This document shows positions 44,736-55,765 of a stretch of DNA of 64,000 nt, in pieces. The notes beneath the pieces are model-generated. The model was not told where the DNA came from. It saw nothing but the letters and a program-made list of their open reading frames with translations, and searched no databases. This stretch comes from Muricea muricata (Eukaryota; Cnidaria; Anthozoa; Malacalcyonacea; Plexauridae). The stretch lies in NCBI GenBank assembly GCA_963855995.1, contig OY979716.1, forward strand, positions 25,907,418 through 25,971,417, given 5' to 3'. A program made the translations under genes and the position numbers. Every line of letters starts with the position of its first letter. Position 1 is the stretch's first letter.

Positions 44736-47448
44736 AAAACATCCTTTTATGTATTTAGCATACAGCAGCTAGGTACTTTTAAACTCTACATACCTGAGTT
44801 TTGTTTGATTCTTTTGGTTCTTTTAGGAACTCTTTTAGTTCCTCTCCTATCCGACCACTGTACTAGTACTGTCTAATCACTAGCAATGTGGGATGTCGAG
44901 CATGGAAGATTTTATAACAGGTTCACCTCGCAATTATCGATCGGTGTGTTTCAAAATATTCCATTCTTTACTAAACTACTTCATGTATGGGTTCTTGCAG
45001 TCTTGGCCCTATTCCGAGTATAGGCCGGATCTGCTTCGATTTTTCCACGATAATACTTACAGAATAATAGAGGGTCTATGGAAGTCTGCATAACGTAAGC
45101 CATATCCTTCGTCAACTTACTCAAAAATTCGTTAGACATAAAGTGGACTTATGTCATGTTTCATTTTAAACGTTAGAATTGCTATATCTTGCAATCGTCT
45201 GTAGGGTAGAATGGTTAGCTATCAGTTTGATAAGGGTTAAATATGGCTCTGAATGCACGTCTAGCACTTTTTCTAAGTTTCATGAGTGATGCTTTGCAAA
45301 AAATGCCTGACTATATGAATGTAGTTTCTCTGATATTTTGTTCTGAGTTCTCCGCCATCTTATTTTATTAAAACAAAAACAAATAAAATTACATCACGAT
45401 CAGGGTATAGATCACATTAAACTTAACAAATGCTTTTACCGTCATAGATAACCGAAGTGAATGCATGTCCAATATAACAATTGCAATTTGAAAATCTTCT
45501 TCTAAATTTTTTACTACCGTACATATTCCCTAGATTCATCCACATAGGTGCGTAGTCTCATTAAATTTTAAACAGGAAATGCAAAGGCCGAAAATTAAAC
45601 CATGGACGTGTACCTCGTCAGAAACTTTTATATACGACATAACTGGCTTTAGCTAAGTTTAAATTTCACTATGATTTAACTCCATAATGAAGACTTGTTA
45701 CAAAAACAATAATCAGTTTAGCTGCACTAGAACTATTTTATGATTTGTTTCGAAGAGAATTAAACTACCACGATTCAGTGCGTTCTATGTTAAGACGAGG
45801 GCAGCAGACATTTACAACGAAGTGTCAATGTTTGATAACTATTCATGTGGATATAGTTTAATAATCTTGTAATTGCTGAGAATACGTTTTTGCTATAATA
45901 ATCATAGTTCACTCTGGCTTTGCATTGGTCGAGAACCGTGATCTAATGGAGGACGGTGACAAGCCACAATCACAACCATTTCAGAATTACCAACAGCCAA
46001 AAGTTGGCTTTATTTTGTATAGATCATGATCACGTCAATTAGCACACTACAAAGCTTATTTTGGCAAAATTTTCAACTTTTTTTCCACAAAACAAACAGA
46101 TAACATTTTCCCGTTGTAAGAACATCAGTGACGCACTCGCCTAGATGAATCGTGGGTCACTTTTTTTGTTCTTGCTACATTATGACGTCATACCGTGTAT
46201 CTATAACTGAACAGACAACGCAACCTCGTTCCCAGGGCATTTTTCTTGCTCAGGAATTGGGCAGAATTTTATCTAATTTATTTTATTTTATTTTGTTTAA
46301 TATATCACATGTTGCCGTTGTATTGATAACGTAGGCGTATGACATGAAATGCGAAACTATTTACAGAAGCGATTGTTAAGCGTAAGAATTAAACGCAGTT
46401 TAGCATGTATGCTAAAATATTAAAATAGTTATTAAAAAAGTATTAAAAAAGTTTAAAAAATATTAAAAAAGTTTTTTAATCGTGCAATAACTCTCACTCG
46501 CAATATTTTGAAACGGCAAATTTTGTGACATTGTCGTCATTTGTCGCGAATATAGCTAGACCGCGAAAGTGAGATGTCAGCGTAGGCGGCGATAAAGTCG
46601 TGATGTTTCCGTTGTTATGCACGTTAACAAATTCCTATTTACTAAAAAACATCTACGAAACTAACTTTTTAACGCCGGTATAGTAAAAAAAAGCGACAAG
46701 ACGGTTTCAATGTTTAACAACCAACAGGAAATGTGTTACAAATTGCAATGACAAATTCGGAGCAATCAGTTTAGTTGCGAAGTTTTAGAAGCAAAAGGAG
46801 CTCCAGTCTTGAATTACACAATAGACAATGTTTGGCGGCATACGAAACAGTAACCCTGTGGCTTGTGAAACTTTTTACTTTACTCTTTAACTCAATTTAT
46901 CATGGATCTTTTGCACCGTGTAATGACATAGTCCAGCTTTAGGCGACTAGTGAAGACCTAGCTTTTACGTCTTGAGTACAAGCTGGCAAGCCGAGTGAAC
47001 GCCATGTGTCTTGTTCAATTATTGTTGTCTTTTGAAAGCAACTAAATTTGTAAGTAATTTTCCTATGTGCTCTCGATGCTGTTCCAAATAAATAATTCCG
47101 TGTTCAGAGGTGAAAATAAGCAATAATCCGTCATCCCTTGCGCGCTCATAGTTTACCGTTCACGCTTTTGCAAGGACAACCTTTATTGAATAATTGCATT
47201 TTCAATGATACTGAATTGTTTTACTGTTTAACGAACAACGAAATCATCTTGAAAGACATATTTAAAAATCACTTTACTTCGAGTCTAGCGTGTCGTTCGA
47301 GATACAATTTCCTACAAGAAATTGAATCGGAAGTGATCGCATACACACGACGCACGAGCGAGGGGCATTTGATCTGATAAAGACCAACTCGTTAAGAGCA
47401 TATTTCCATTTTTCCATATCACAGAACGATGTTGTCACGAGTCACGAC
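44736..47448. other. Intergenic, no recognised gene
   Basis: AT-rich. A frame at 47138-47377 (79 codons, containing CRSRYNFLQEIESEVIAYTR) has some coding-like composition but no recognised family and no splice partners. Nothing else stands out. Confidence 0.35.
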
Positions 47449-47612
47449 CAGTGGCGTAGCCAGCCCGACAGTTTAATCCCGCTATGCAAACTTCAGGCTA
47501 TTTTCAAATTATTATCATTATTTATTTCTTTAGAAATTAATTGTTTTCACAGTCAATGAACGGGAAAATATTTGCATAGCGGGACTGATTCGTCGGGCTA
47601 GCTACGCTACTG
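47449..47612. mobile_element. hAT-type MITE, 164 bp, with 8-bp target duplication
   Basis: It begins CAGTGGCGTAGCCAGCC and ends GCTAGCTACGCTACTG. GTCACGAC flanks both sides (47441-47448 and 47613-47620). Inner arms ATCCCGCTATGCAAA pair too. It lies about 90 bases upstream of the second HECT copy. Confidence 0.93.
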
Positions 47613-47705
47613 GTCACGACATGATTTTTCTTGATTGAATTAATGAAATCTTTCCTACCCTAACTGCTTGGCCAGTCATATTTCGTGACAGCTTTAAAGT
47701 AACCA

Positions 47706-50310
47706 GTGTTTGTAGAGTGTGCCTGTCATTTGGAAAATAGCTTTAAATTTTGCCCGAAATGTGGATTAAACCTATCCCAGCCTCTGAATAAAGAAATGAG
47801 TGCACGAAGCGTTGAAAATGACCAACGCTCTCTCTTTGCGAAGCCCAGGAAATCAACTCAGCGAGCACGGCTTATGCGATCGAATGCGACAGTTCCCCAG
47901 CGTGTATCTTCTGCTTCATCATCAGGCGCTATTGTTCAGACCAGACTTCACCTCCCTGGTTTTTCAATCTACAATACCGAAAAAGAAAAGGAGCGGCGAG
48001 GATTCAATTTTCGGGGGAAAGAAAAAAAACGACGCGTTGAGCCGCAGCACGTGGTTATTTCAGTGGGAATCATGGTAGAAAACGAGAAACCAAGGCGAAG
48101 CGAGACCCTTCCAGTAAGTGTTGAAACCACTGCTGCTGCTGAATCGATTGTCGAAGCTGCAATTTCCAAGCATGTTGCATTCAACAAGCGTTTTGATAAA
48201 CGACATAGCTATCGTCTTTTGTACAAGGATGGATCCCGTGTATTGTCCATTCCTGGCACTAGTCCCCTGGAACCATTTACTTTATTGGGATATAAAGAAG
48301 CCTCCGGGTTTGGTTGGTCTAAAATAACCTTTTACTTGGGTATCCGAGATCTAGTAAATGATCTACAGCGTGCTATTGAATCTGATTCCGGTTCAGAAAA
48401 TGATGATGACACTGTTGTTGGGAGCTCTTACCTGCCTGCTAGTCAACACCTTGATAAACCAGCTACCTCCAGCTGCACTGAAGTCAGAAATACTAGTGAA
48501 GAGTCTGATGTCTTGTTGATGGTGAACTGCCCCACATGTCATGAGAGGTATCCTGTCACTGAAATAGAAGAGCATGCAGATCTCTGTGCAGATGATGCTT
48601 CAGTGGAATTTCCTAATCCATTTGCACATAACAATTCAAGTAGTAGTGTTGATGCAAAAGGTAATATTGATGGTCCTAATGTAGCTATGCTGTCTATGAA
48701 ACTGATGTTTGAATTTAGAATTAAATATATAATGGAATTTATTTTTTTCATGTTTAGATGAAAGCAAGTCAGTCAAATCTCTTAAAAATGAAATTATGAT
48801 TTTAAAGAACTCAGTAAAAGCAGATGTCATCAGGGTCACTGTCAGACGCAAGCATCTTTAGCAAGACTATACAAAAGCAAGACAAAACAGTTACAATCCA
48901 TCTAACGTTATCAAAATTACTTTTTGTGGGAATCTGCTCTTGACGATGGGGGCCCTAGACGAGAATTTTTTTCTGGTGAGGAAAAGTCAGTTCAGTTAGT
49001 TATGATTGTTTGATTAAAAAGGGTTGCAGTCAAACTAAATATACAGTATTCCGTACAACTATTAAGTGTGATGTAAATTATATCGTTTTTTTGTAGAAAT
49101 GATAAGCTTCTGCAGATCAAGGCTTTTTTCAAATGGGTGCCCTGTTAATTCTGTGTTGGCTTTGGCTAATGAAGATTTCAGAATTGCTGGTGAGTTAATG
49201 GCCATGTCTGTTATTCAAGGAGGGCCAGGTCCATATCTTTTCTCCTCTGTTGTATACAACATTATCAGCAAAAATCTTCATATTGAGGATTGCAAAACAA
49301 GTTTCTTGAAAGAAACCTGTGTTAAGGTATAATATTGAATAATTAATTCATTAATATACTGCTAATTAACATACATAGTGTTTTTCCAGAAAAGAACAAC
49401 CCCCCCCCTCCTATAGATAATATTAGCTGTTAAATGAGTAGTATGATATTGTAAGTTGCTATTTGAAAATTAAATTAATTATGTCTTAAATGCAAATATA
49501 CAATATTATTTAAAATAGTTGCAAGAAGCTGATGATAATGAAATTAAACAATTACTCATGGAAGACAAAGTCCTTGATATTTTGGGTACTGAAGGAAACA
49601 ATGGTGTTCCATCTCGGGAAAACAAGAATTCGATCTGTAAAGAAAATCATTGAGTAATTCTTCAAAGTGATGGTAACACTATTAAAATAGAGAGGTTTTC
49701 AACTGGATTGTTGAAAAATGTTTACTTGGTTGTTTAAGTTTGCTCGTTCGGGATGATTAGTTTATTGAATTTGGTGGTTACCAATAAATGTAAATGTATT
49801 CATTGCGATTTAGTGGTGCATTTTTCTGTAGATAGTGGACTTTTCCAAAAGAGTTAACCCAATGCATAGCAAGTACAAATAAATTAAATTACCACTTTTT
49901 CAATATGATTTATGGTTGTAAATAAACTGTGTAGTTTGTACATGCATTTTTCCTGTTTTATAGATCAATTTGCCTATATGATCAAATACCCGAGGGTACA
50001 ATGCCAATGATCTTGCAGATAATTGAAGGCCTGAAAATTTATGGCCTCCTCTTAGCTATCCAGAATACTCCAGATATCTGGAAACCCCTCTTTGTAAAGG
50101 AAAGTATGCCTGTGATTACACCAACCGCACTCCTTGATGAAGTTGAGGCAATTTACAGTGATTCACAGCTAGTACGAGAAAAAGAAAGTGATGTTTTTTA
50201 TCAATTTTCTTCTGTTGTTGATTCCATGACAAATGAGGAGTTGCAAGTGCTTTTCAACTGGGTGACTGGTTCAACAACAATGCCACCTCTGGGCTTTTGT
50301 TCAAATCTTT
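47706..50310 (+). pseudogene. HECT-domain E3 ligase-like gene, copy 2, truncated before the catalytic Cys
   Basis: Predicted exons: about 47718-48660, 48758-48975, 49097-49326, 49519 to about 49652 and 49964-50310; GT-AG borders and phases fit. Parts: a zinc ribbon (CACHLENSFKFCPKCG), a basic linker, a ubiquitin-like or RA-like stretch (RHSYRLLYKDGSRVLSIPGT), a CPTCHERYPVTEIEEHADLC zinc finger, then the HECT N-lobe (DVIRVTVRRKHL, DDGGPRREFF, ANEDFRIAGELMAM, MILQIIEGLKIYGLL). Damage: TAG where Trp is expected (about 48857), a one-base loss near 48930 and a shift near 49630. The protein stops at GSTTMPPLGF, where it meets the convergent integrase gene. The C-lobe and its catalytic Cys are missing, so it could not act as a ligase. 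Confidence 0.72.
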
Positions 50311-51063
50311 GAAGTAGTTGATCCACCATGTCGATCTACTTCTTCTAAATTGGGAACACCATGACTCTATTCTCTGATTGGCAAAGGACGTTCCAAAAAA
50401 GTGGGAATCAGAAGAGGATCGGAATTCGCACTGAAGTGCCGCAATGACCCCATTCTCCGTGCCACAATTAGTCCTTAATTCTACAGGGCATCCATACTTG
50501 GCCACACTTTCAATATAAAACTGCCCTGGTACCAGCGGATTGTTGTTTGATTGTGCTACACGAAGCCAAATGATTTTCCGGCTCCATCCATCAATACATC
50601 CATGGACCGGAAAACCATATGGCTTTACCTTGTCGTAACCATCGGTGTGCCAGCAATAGTTAGGACCTGGAACACGGTATGTCATTCGCCGCAAACGCCT
50701 GGAACGCCGAATTTCGATTCCTTCTGGGTCCAATTCTCTCATTAGTTGTTCTACAACACGTCGAGGTACTTGATAACCACTTATTCGGAGGGCATGCCAA
50801 ATCGAACGGTACCCTCCCATACACGCAGGACCTCTTAATTTCTCTTGAATGAGTTCACGTATTTCATCGATGTTGTAATCTGGCTGCCTTCTTTTTAAAC
50901 CATAGCTACGTAAACGCGATCGTAGTGTTCGCTCAGACATATGTACCCCATGCCGTTTCGAAAGAAAATAAACGATTGCATCATATTGGAACCCTCTTGT
51001 AAAATAGTATTTGATTAAGCTTTCCTCGTCGTCTTCTGAATCACTTTGATTTCCCTCGTTCAT
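50297..51063 (-). pseudogene. Integrase-type (DDE) transposase, 3' truncated, second Asp replaced by Asn
   Basis: Start at MNEGNQSDSEDDEES (ATG 51063), preferred over an upstream frame start because the acidic N-terminus follows it directly. Helix-turn-helix region: YYFTRGFQYDAIVYFLSKRH, then MSERTLRSRLRSYGLKRR. A linker contains ACMGGYRSIWHALR. The core reads CWHTDGYDKVKPYG (first Asp), GCIDGWSRKIIW, then LRTNCGTENG where relatives have LRTDCGTE, and finally NQRIESW (Glu). The family resembles integrase-core genes widespread in cnidarian, sponge and fish genomes; IS3EU-like is my best label. The frame runs in without a stop but loses homology after WWINYFKDL, at the junction with HECT copy 2. 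Asn for Asp predicts no strand transfer. Confidence 0.75.
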
Positions 51064-51099
51064 TTCACAAAACACTAAAACTATGTGCAAAGGCAGCAA

Positions 51100-51389
51100 A
51101 AGAGCAAAGCACTGCTATACCCGCGAATACTTCATGTATCCGGTGTAATCGGTAAACCCACTGAGTTTATTTTAAATGGTAAACAAACAATTTCGCTAAC
51201 AAAAAATAATATTGTCAAAAAACAAATTTCTCTTAAAGAAAAAAGTTTATTTGGCGAAAAAAAAATTTTGCTCGAAAATAAATTTCGCTGCCCGGGCAAC
51301 TGGTTACGCAGTCATTTGCTCAAGTGGTAACCAGTAGTCTTGCCACATGTTTATATGAAAAAGCACTTAACTGGCTAGGCAGTTCTCTC
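51100..51389. other. Upstream flank of the integrase gene
   Basis: Contains A-rich AACAAA/GAAAAAAA phrases and no gene. The transposon end expected here was not identified. Confidence 0.35.
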
Positions 51390-51527
51390 GCGAAATGTAT
51401 AGGTTCTCTCACTGCCTAAAACGATAAAAGAAAACCTACTAACTCCCGACGAAGGACCTTCGCTCGAAACGTCGGATTTTCCTTTATCGTTTCAGGTAGT
51501 GAGAGAACTTATACTTTTCGCGTATCA
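51390..51527. mobile_element. 138-bp foldback with GACGAAGGACC...CGAAACGTCGG core
   Basis: The arms CGCGAAATGTATAGGTTCTC and CACT(G/A)CCT(A/G)AAACGATAAA are inverted (about 51390-51437 and 51478-51527). The middle reads CCGACGAAGGACC, then TTCGCTCGAAACGTCGG. It forms a CCGAC/GTCGG stem enclosing a CGAA/TTCG stem and the GAAAC box. This resembles the hammerhead-like motif in long repeats of Penelope-like elements, but the core CUGANGA is degenerate (CCGACGA). Confidence 0.5.
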
Positions 51528-53772
51528 TTGAATACTCTACCCACACTAGCAACGTTCGAGATATTAAGGCAGTTCTCTGACTACACAGCTTGTACTGGCT
51601 ATGTACGTCATCTATGCAGTTTGAACTTACTATACGCGGTCGAGTGTGATTTTTGGAAGGATGGCGCAACCTAATTTTTGATTTAATTGTTCTAATTGAG
51701 AAAAAGATAGCCAGTGTAATATAAACGATAATTGTATCATTGTTACTTTGAACTGTGCGTCATAAAGCATGGTATGCTAGACACGAAGCGAATAGTGTAT
51801 CATTAGCGGTAACTGTGATATTGTATAATTGTTATATGTGTAATATACGTCCGTGGTAATATGAACGTATAAACGAAGAAAACATATATGTAAGTGTGAT
51901 ATGAACGACAATTGTAAGATAGCGTAATATGGTTTGATTACATGTATGTGCGTCGTAATATATACGAGTGCCGAGTGGACATTTGCAATTTGTAAAACAT
52001 GCTACATATATAGGTTTTCTTGAGGCACATTGTTAGTGTAATACCGTATGATTTAATATTCACTGCGCAGCCAGCCTTTACCAACAGGCCACAAACGCGA
52101 CTCAATAGTCGGCTATATAGTGGAAACCTATACAGAAGATTCGAAGTCATTAAACTATTGTATATTTTAGTTAAATGGTCGAAGACCAAAGATGATCCAG
52201 ATCCTATTACATTATGGCTATTGGCCAATGAATTCATCGAGATTTCAACTCACATATTAACATAAAGATTAGGATTGATGCTTTGCTACTTCGCTTCAGG
52301 CTCGCTCGCTGTAGCAGTAAAAGTTAAACCTCAGAAGTAAGACACTAGTGCCCTTTTCAAGTGGCTGTCCCCGCCGGTTTAAATTCTTCCGGCTCCTCTG
52401 GGTACATGCTGCTACCATTTGAATTACTAGCAAACTCTCTAAACACCTACGAATATCAATTTAAGCATCCTAGAAAAAACAGCAGTGTATTATATTAATC
52501 GCACATGATGCATAGTTCTTCCGTATCGCTAATCATTATTTTATTCTATTCAAGTTTTCTAGCATGATTGTAAAACTAAAAGGTACGTAATCTTTCATGC
52601 AGGCTGATGCGCAAGTACAAACTGATATGTACCACTTCTTAACCGACAATGATTATCCAAGAAACAATAACGTGAGACCTGGCACATGGCGGGAAGCTGT
52701 TATGGCTCTACGTGGTGAAATGGCTACCCACCCCACAATCGTGTCTTCAGCACATTTATTTTTTTTTGGAGATCAATATTGTTGACTGGCAGGGGTAGGT
52801 CAAAGCATCTCAGCTATGATTGCTTGCAACAATTGCCGTTGATGCAATAAATCACGTTTTTTGACACGTAAATCCTGTAAAAACCGACATGGATATGTTT
52901 AAAGACAGGTGAAGATACAAGGGCCATTTCATGGTCACTTCAAAGCTGGCTCACCCTAGTCGTCTCTTTGATAAAAAAAACGCGTGGGGAGAGATAACTG
53001 GGAGATCCTGTGTCGAAACTCTGCATTTCTTAAACTAAAGATTTGCCATGAATATGCAGTGACTTAATCCATGTACTTAAACGCAAGAACTGGAACCAGT
53101 TTAGAAAAGCAACGAAAAATACAGTACTCCGCGTGTTTGATTTATCATATAGACGACTGGAGACGTTGCAAACTCCATAGTACCCAGAAGTGGGGATAAC
53201 AATTCTGGATTACTATCTAAGAATTGGACAATATCTATAATATCAGAGGGGTGCATTTTGCCCTTCAATTTTAAGGCAAACGAATTTCTTTTTAAATCTG
53301 CGTGCGAAAAATAAAAAAATGTAATATTCTCTAGAGGTTGACTAAAGAGACACCTCCGACAGTTTATTCAACTTGTGACAAGATATTTCTTGGTTACACT
53401 GGTTGTCACTACATGCTATTCAAATATTACGACGACGTTGTATCTACTTCCCAATCTGTTTCACCAATTGTTTATGATGTAAGATAATATTCTGTATGCT
53501 TTAATATTGGATGATGTCATGAATACTCACTCTTCGCCTTGTAAATTCTATACAATCATGATAAGACAATGGACTGTGCAAACACTTTCACATTATAAGA
53601 CATGCAGATATATTTGAAACAGCATTGTTTGTGTGTCCTGACTCTTAATTGCCAAAAATAGCTGTATTAATTTTCAGCTGTCTCATTTGATACAAAATGC
53701 AATATTTCTTTAAATTGATCCGACGTGTTGTTTTCTTTTCCTGTTCTTATTTTGTTCTTATTGTGTAGGTAG
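51528..53772. other. Intergenic with one possible exon
   Basis: A frame at about 52602-52785, preceded by a good acceptor (TCTTTCATGCAG), reads ADAQVQTDMYHFLTDNDYPR and RPGTWREAVMALRGEMATHP. It looks coding but I do not recognise it. It could be an upstream exon of the SWIM-type gene that follows, or unrelated. Otherwise no feature. Confidence 0.3.
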
Positions 53773-53893
53773 CTTATTTCGTCGTCGCCATCAACTACAA
53801 CAGACGAAGAAAGCTCAGATGAATCCGACTGCATACTTCATTTTTCAATGACGGAACCTTTGACGTCACCGGTATCACCATCTACTTCACTAA

Positions 53894-54064
53894 AGCCCGT
53901 TTTCCACTTGGCGAATTTGTTCGCGCGAACAGAAAAATAAGTAGGAACGGTTCCTACTTTTTCGCGGCGAATTTTTTCGCCAACCAATGTTAACCAATCA
54001 CGTTGCCGAATTCTTGTTTTCGCTTCGCGTCGCGCGAAAAAATTCGCCGAGTGGAAAACGGGCT
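53894..54064. mobile_element. PIF/Harbinger-type MITE, 171 bp, inside a coding exon
   Basis: The ends AGCCCGTTTTCCACTTGGCG and its complement are inverted, with TAA on both sides (53891-53893 and 54065-54067); a 3-bp TWA duplication is typical of PIF/Harbinger. Inner arms GAATTTGTTCGCGCGAA pair partly with TTCGCGTCGCGCGAAAAAA. It sits inside the first recognised exon of the SWIM-type gene. Confidence 0.9.
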
Positions 54065-55606
54065 TAACGCATCTCCAAACAGACGTAATTGTGATCTCAT
54101 CCGGCGAAGATGACAACATTACCGTTGTCTCTGTAGCGGCAACAAAACAAAGAACAGAAAAAAGGAGAAGGTAATGTGGCCATTGACAAAAAGCTTACTA
54201 TAACCTTACAGCAGAAACGCAACAAAACGCATGTTCCTGGTAATATGCATAAAATGCATGTTCATAGTTAACGATAGAATACAGTGGTCACATACTGCGT
54301 CAACTATACTGTATTTTCATGTTTTGAATATGTTTCGTCAAAACTTAGGGTTTTAATGATGAGACAGATAAAAGACGTCAGCCTACATATTAATTAAATA
54401 TAAAAATCTTCCAATGAGACATTCATTCACAATTTACTCGTCTTGTAGAGATTATGAACCATCTGCTTATTCCACGGATTCAAGCGACGATGACCTATTT
54501 CCGCGTGTGAAGCAAGTTAGGTTTGGCCCCCTGTTTTGGGATGGCGTAAAGGTGGAAAGAGTTACTATCATACCAAATGATATCAACGGTCGAAAAGTTT
54601 ATGAAGTTGAGAGTTCAAGGTCAAAATTGTCATCAGTTCGTGATGGACGTAATTGGAAAAAGGGCTCGGAAACGCAGTGGTGTGGGTTTTCTAAAGTAAG
54701 ATATTCTGATTGCGCAGGCTCACACGAGTGCATTAACCCCGACTGTGACTTCAAGTGGGAATATGGAGTGGTTAATCGAACTCAGTTTGACAAGACACAT
54801 AAATGCCGGGTATGTCATCAACAAGGAAGGAATGTGCCATGTTCGGCCCGTCGCTATGTCGCCTTTCTAAGAAAATCGATCCGCGTATATCGCTATGGTA
54901 AACACACATGTCCAGCAAAATCAGCTGTACAGAAACCAGAAAGCGAAGTAATACGGCAGTTAACCGAGAACCCAGCACTTACTCCCTCGGCAATACAAAG
55001 CAACTTGATTGTTTCACAAATGAGACAAGGTAATAATAGCTCTTTCTGCATGTCTTTCTGCCCTTTTTAGCACAATGGTGAAGTGCTTTTGGCTAGTTTA
55101 AAATCTTTACAACTTGAACAGGACTTAGCTAATTGCCCAACATGACAATGACTGTGTGTCATTGCTTATAATTTACCTGTTTTGTATAGGGAAAGACTGG
55201 AGCTCCATTGACGATATGTCATGGACAAAAGATGGCTATCAAACGAAAAGCAAAAGATCAAAAATTTTGATGAACAGCACGGTCATAATTATGAAGCCGT
55301 CGCTCATTTTAAACAATATGCTGATCAAAGAGACCCATTCTACATTTACACCATGAATGACCGTCGTGGAAATCCAAACAAGTCTTCTTATGTTTTCAAA
55401 TCAAGTAAATTGAAGGCACAATTCGCTTTAAATATGGACTGCGCTTCGTCCGAAAACAAGCTCAGCAAAGAGTTTTGTTATTTTGACGGAAAGGTGAAAC
55501 GATGTCGTGGATTGGTTTCTTTAACTGCCAGTGTCTACCACCCGATCCTAAAGAAATTGATTCCATTGCACTGGATGAAAAATTGAATTTGCCCCAAATA
55601 TGCCTG

Positions 55607-55765
55607 GTGCAAATATGTTCTAAATATGAAATTTGCAAAGCTTTGCAACCAGTGCAAAGGTGGCAATGGCCGAATTTACCCGTTTTTGTGGCAAATTCGG
55701 CCATTGCCACCTTTGCACTGGTTGCAAAGCTTTGCAAATTTCCTATTTGCAACATATTTTTAAGG
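55607..55765. mobile_element. Foldback with a perfect 50-bp hairpin
   Basis: The arms 55628-55677 and 55693-55742 are exact reverse complements (GAAATTTGCAAAGCTTTGCA ... GGCCGAATTT) with a 15-base loop. Weaker pairing extends to GGTGCAAATATG and CATATTTTTAAGG. GGTGCAAATATG also occurs at the end of the MITE at 58769-59071. It occupies the position where the catalytic core of the SWIM-type transposase should continue. Confidence 0.9.
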
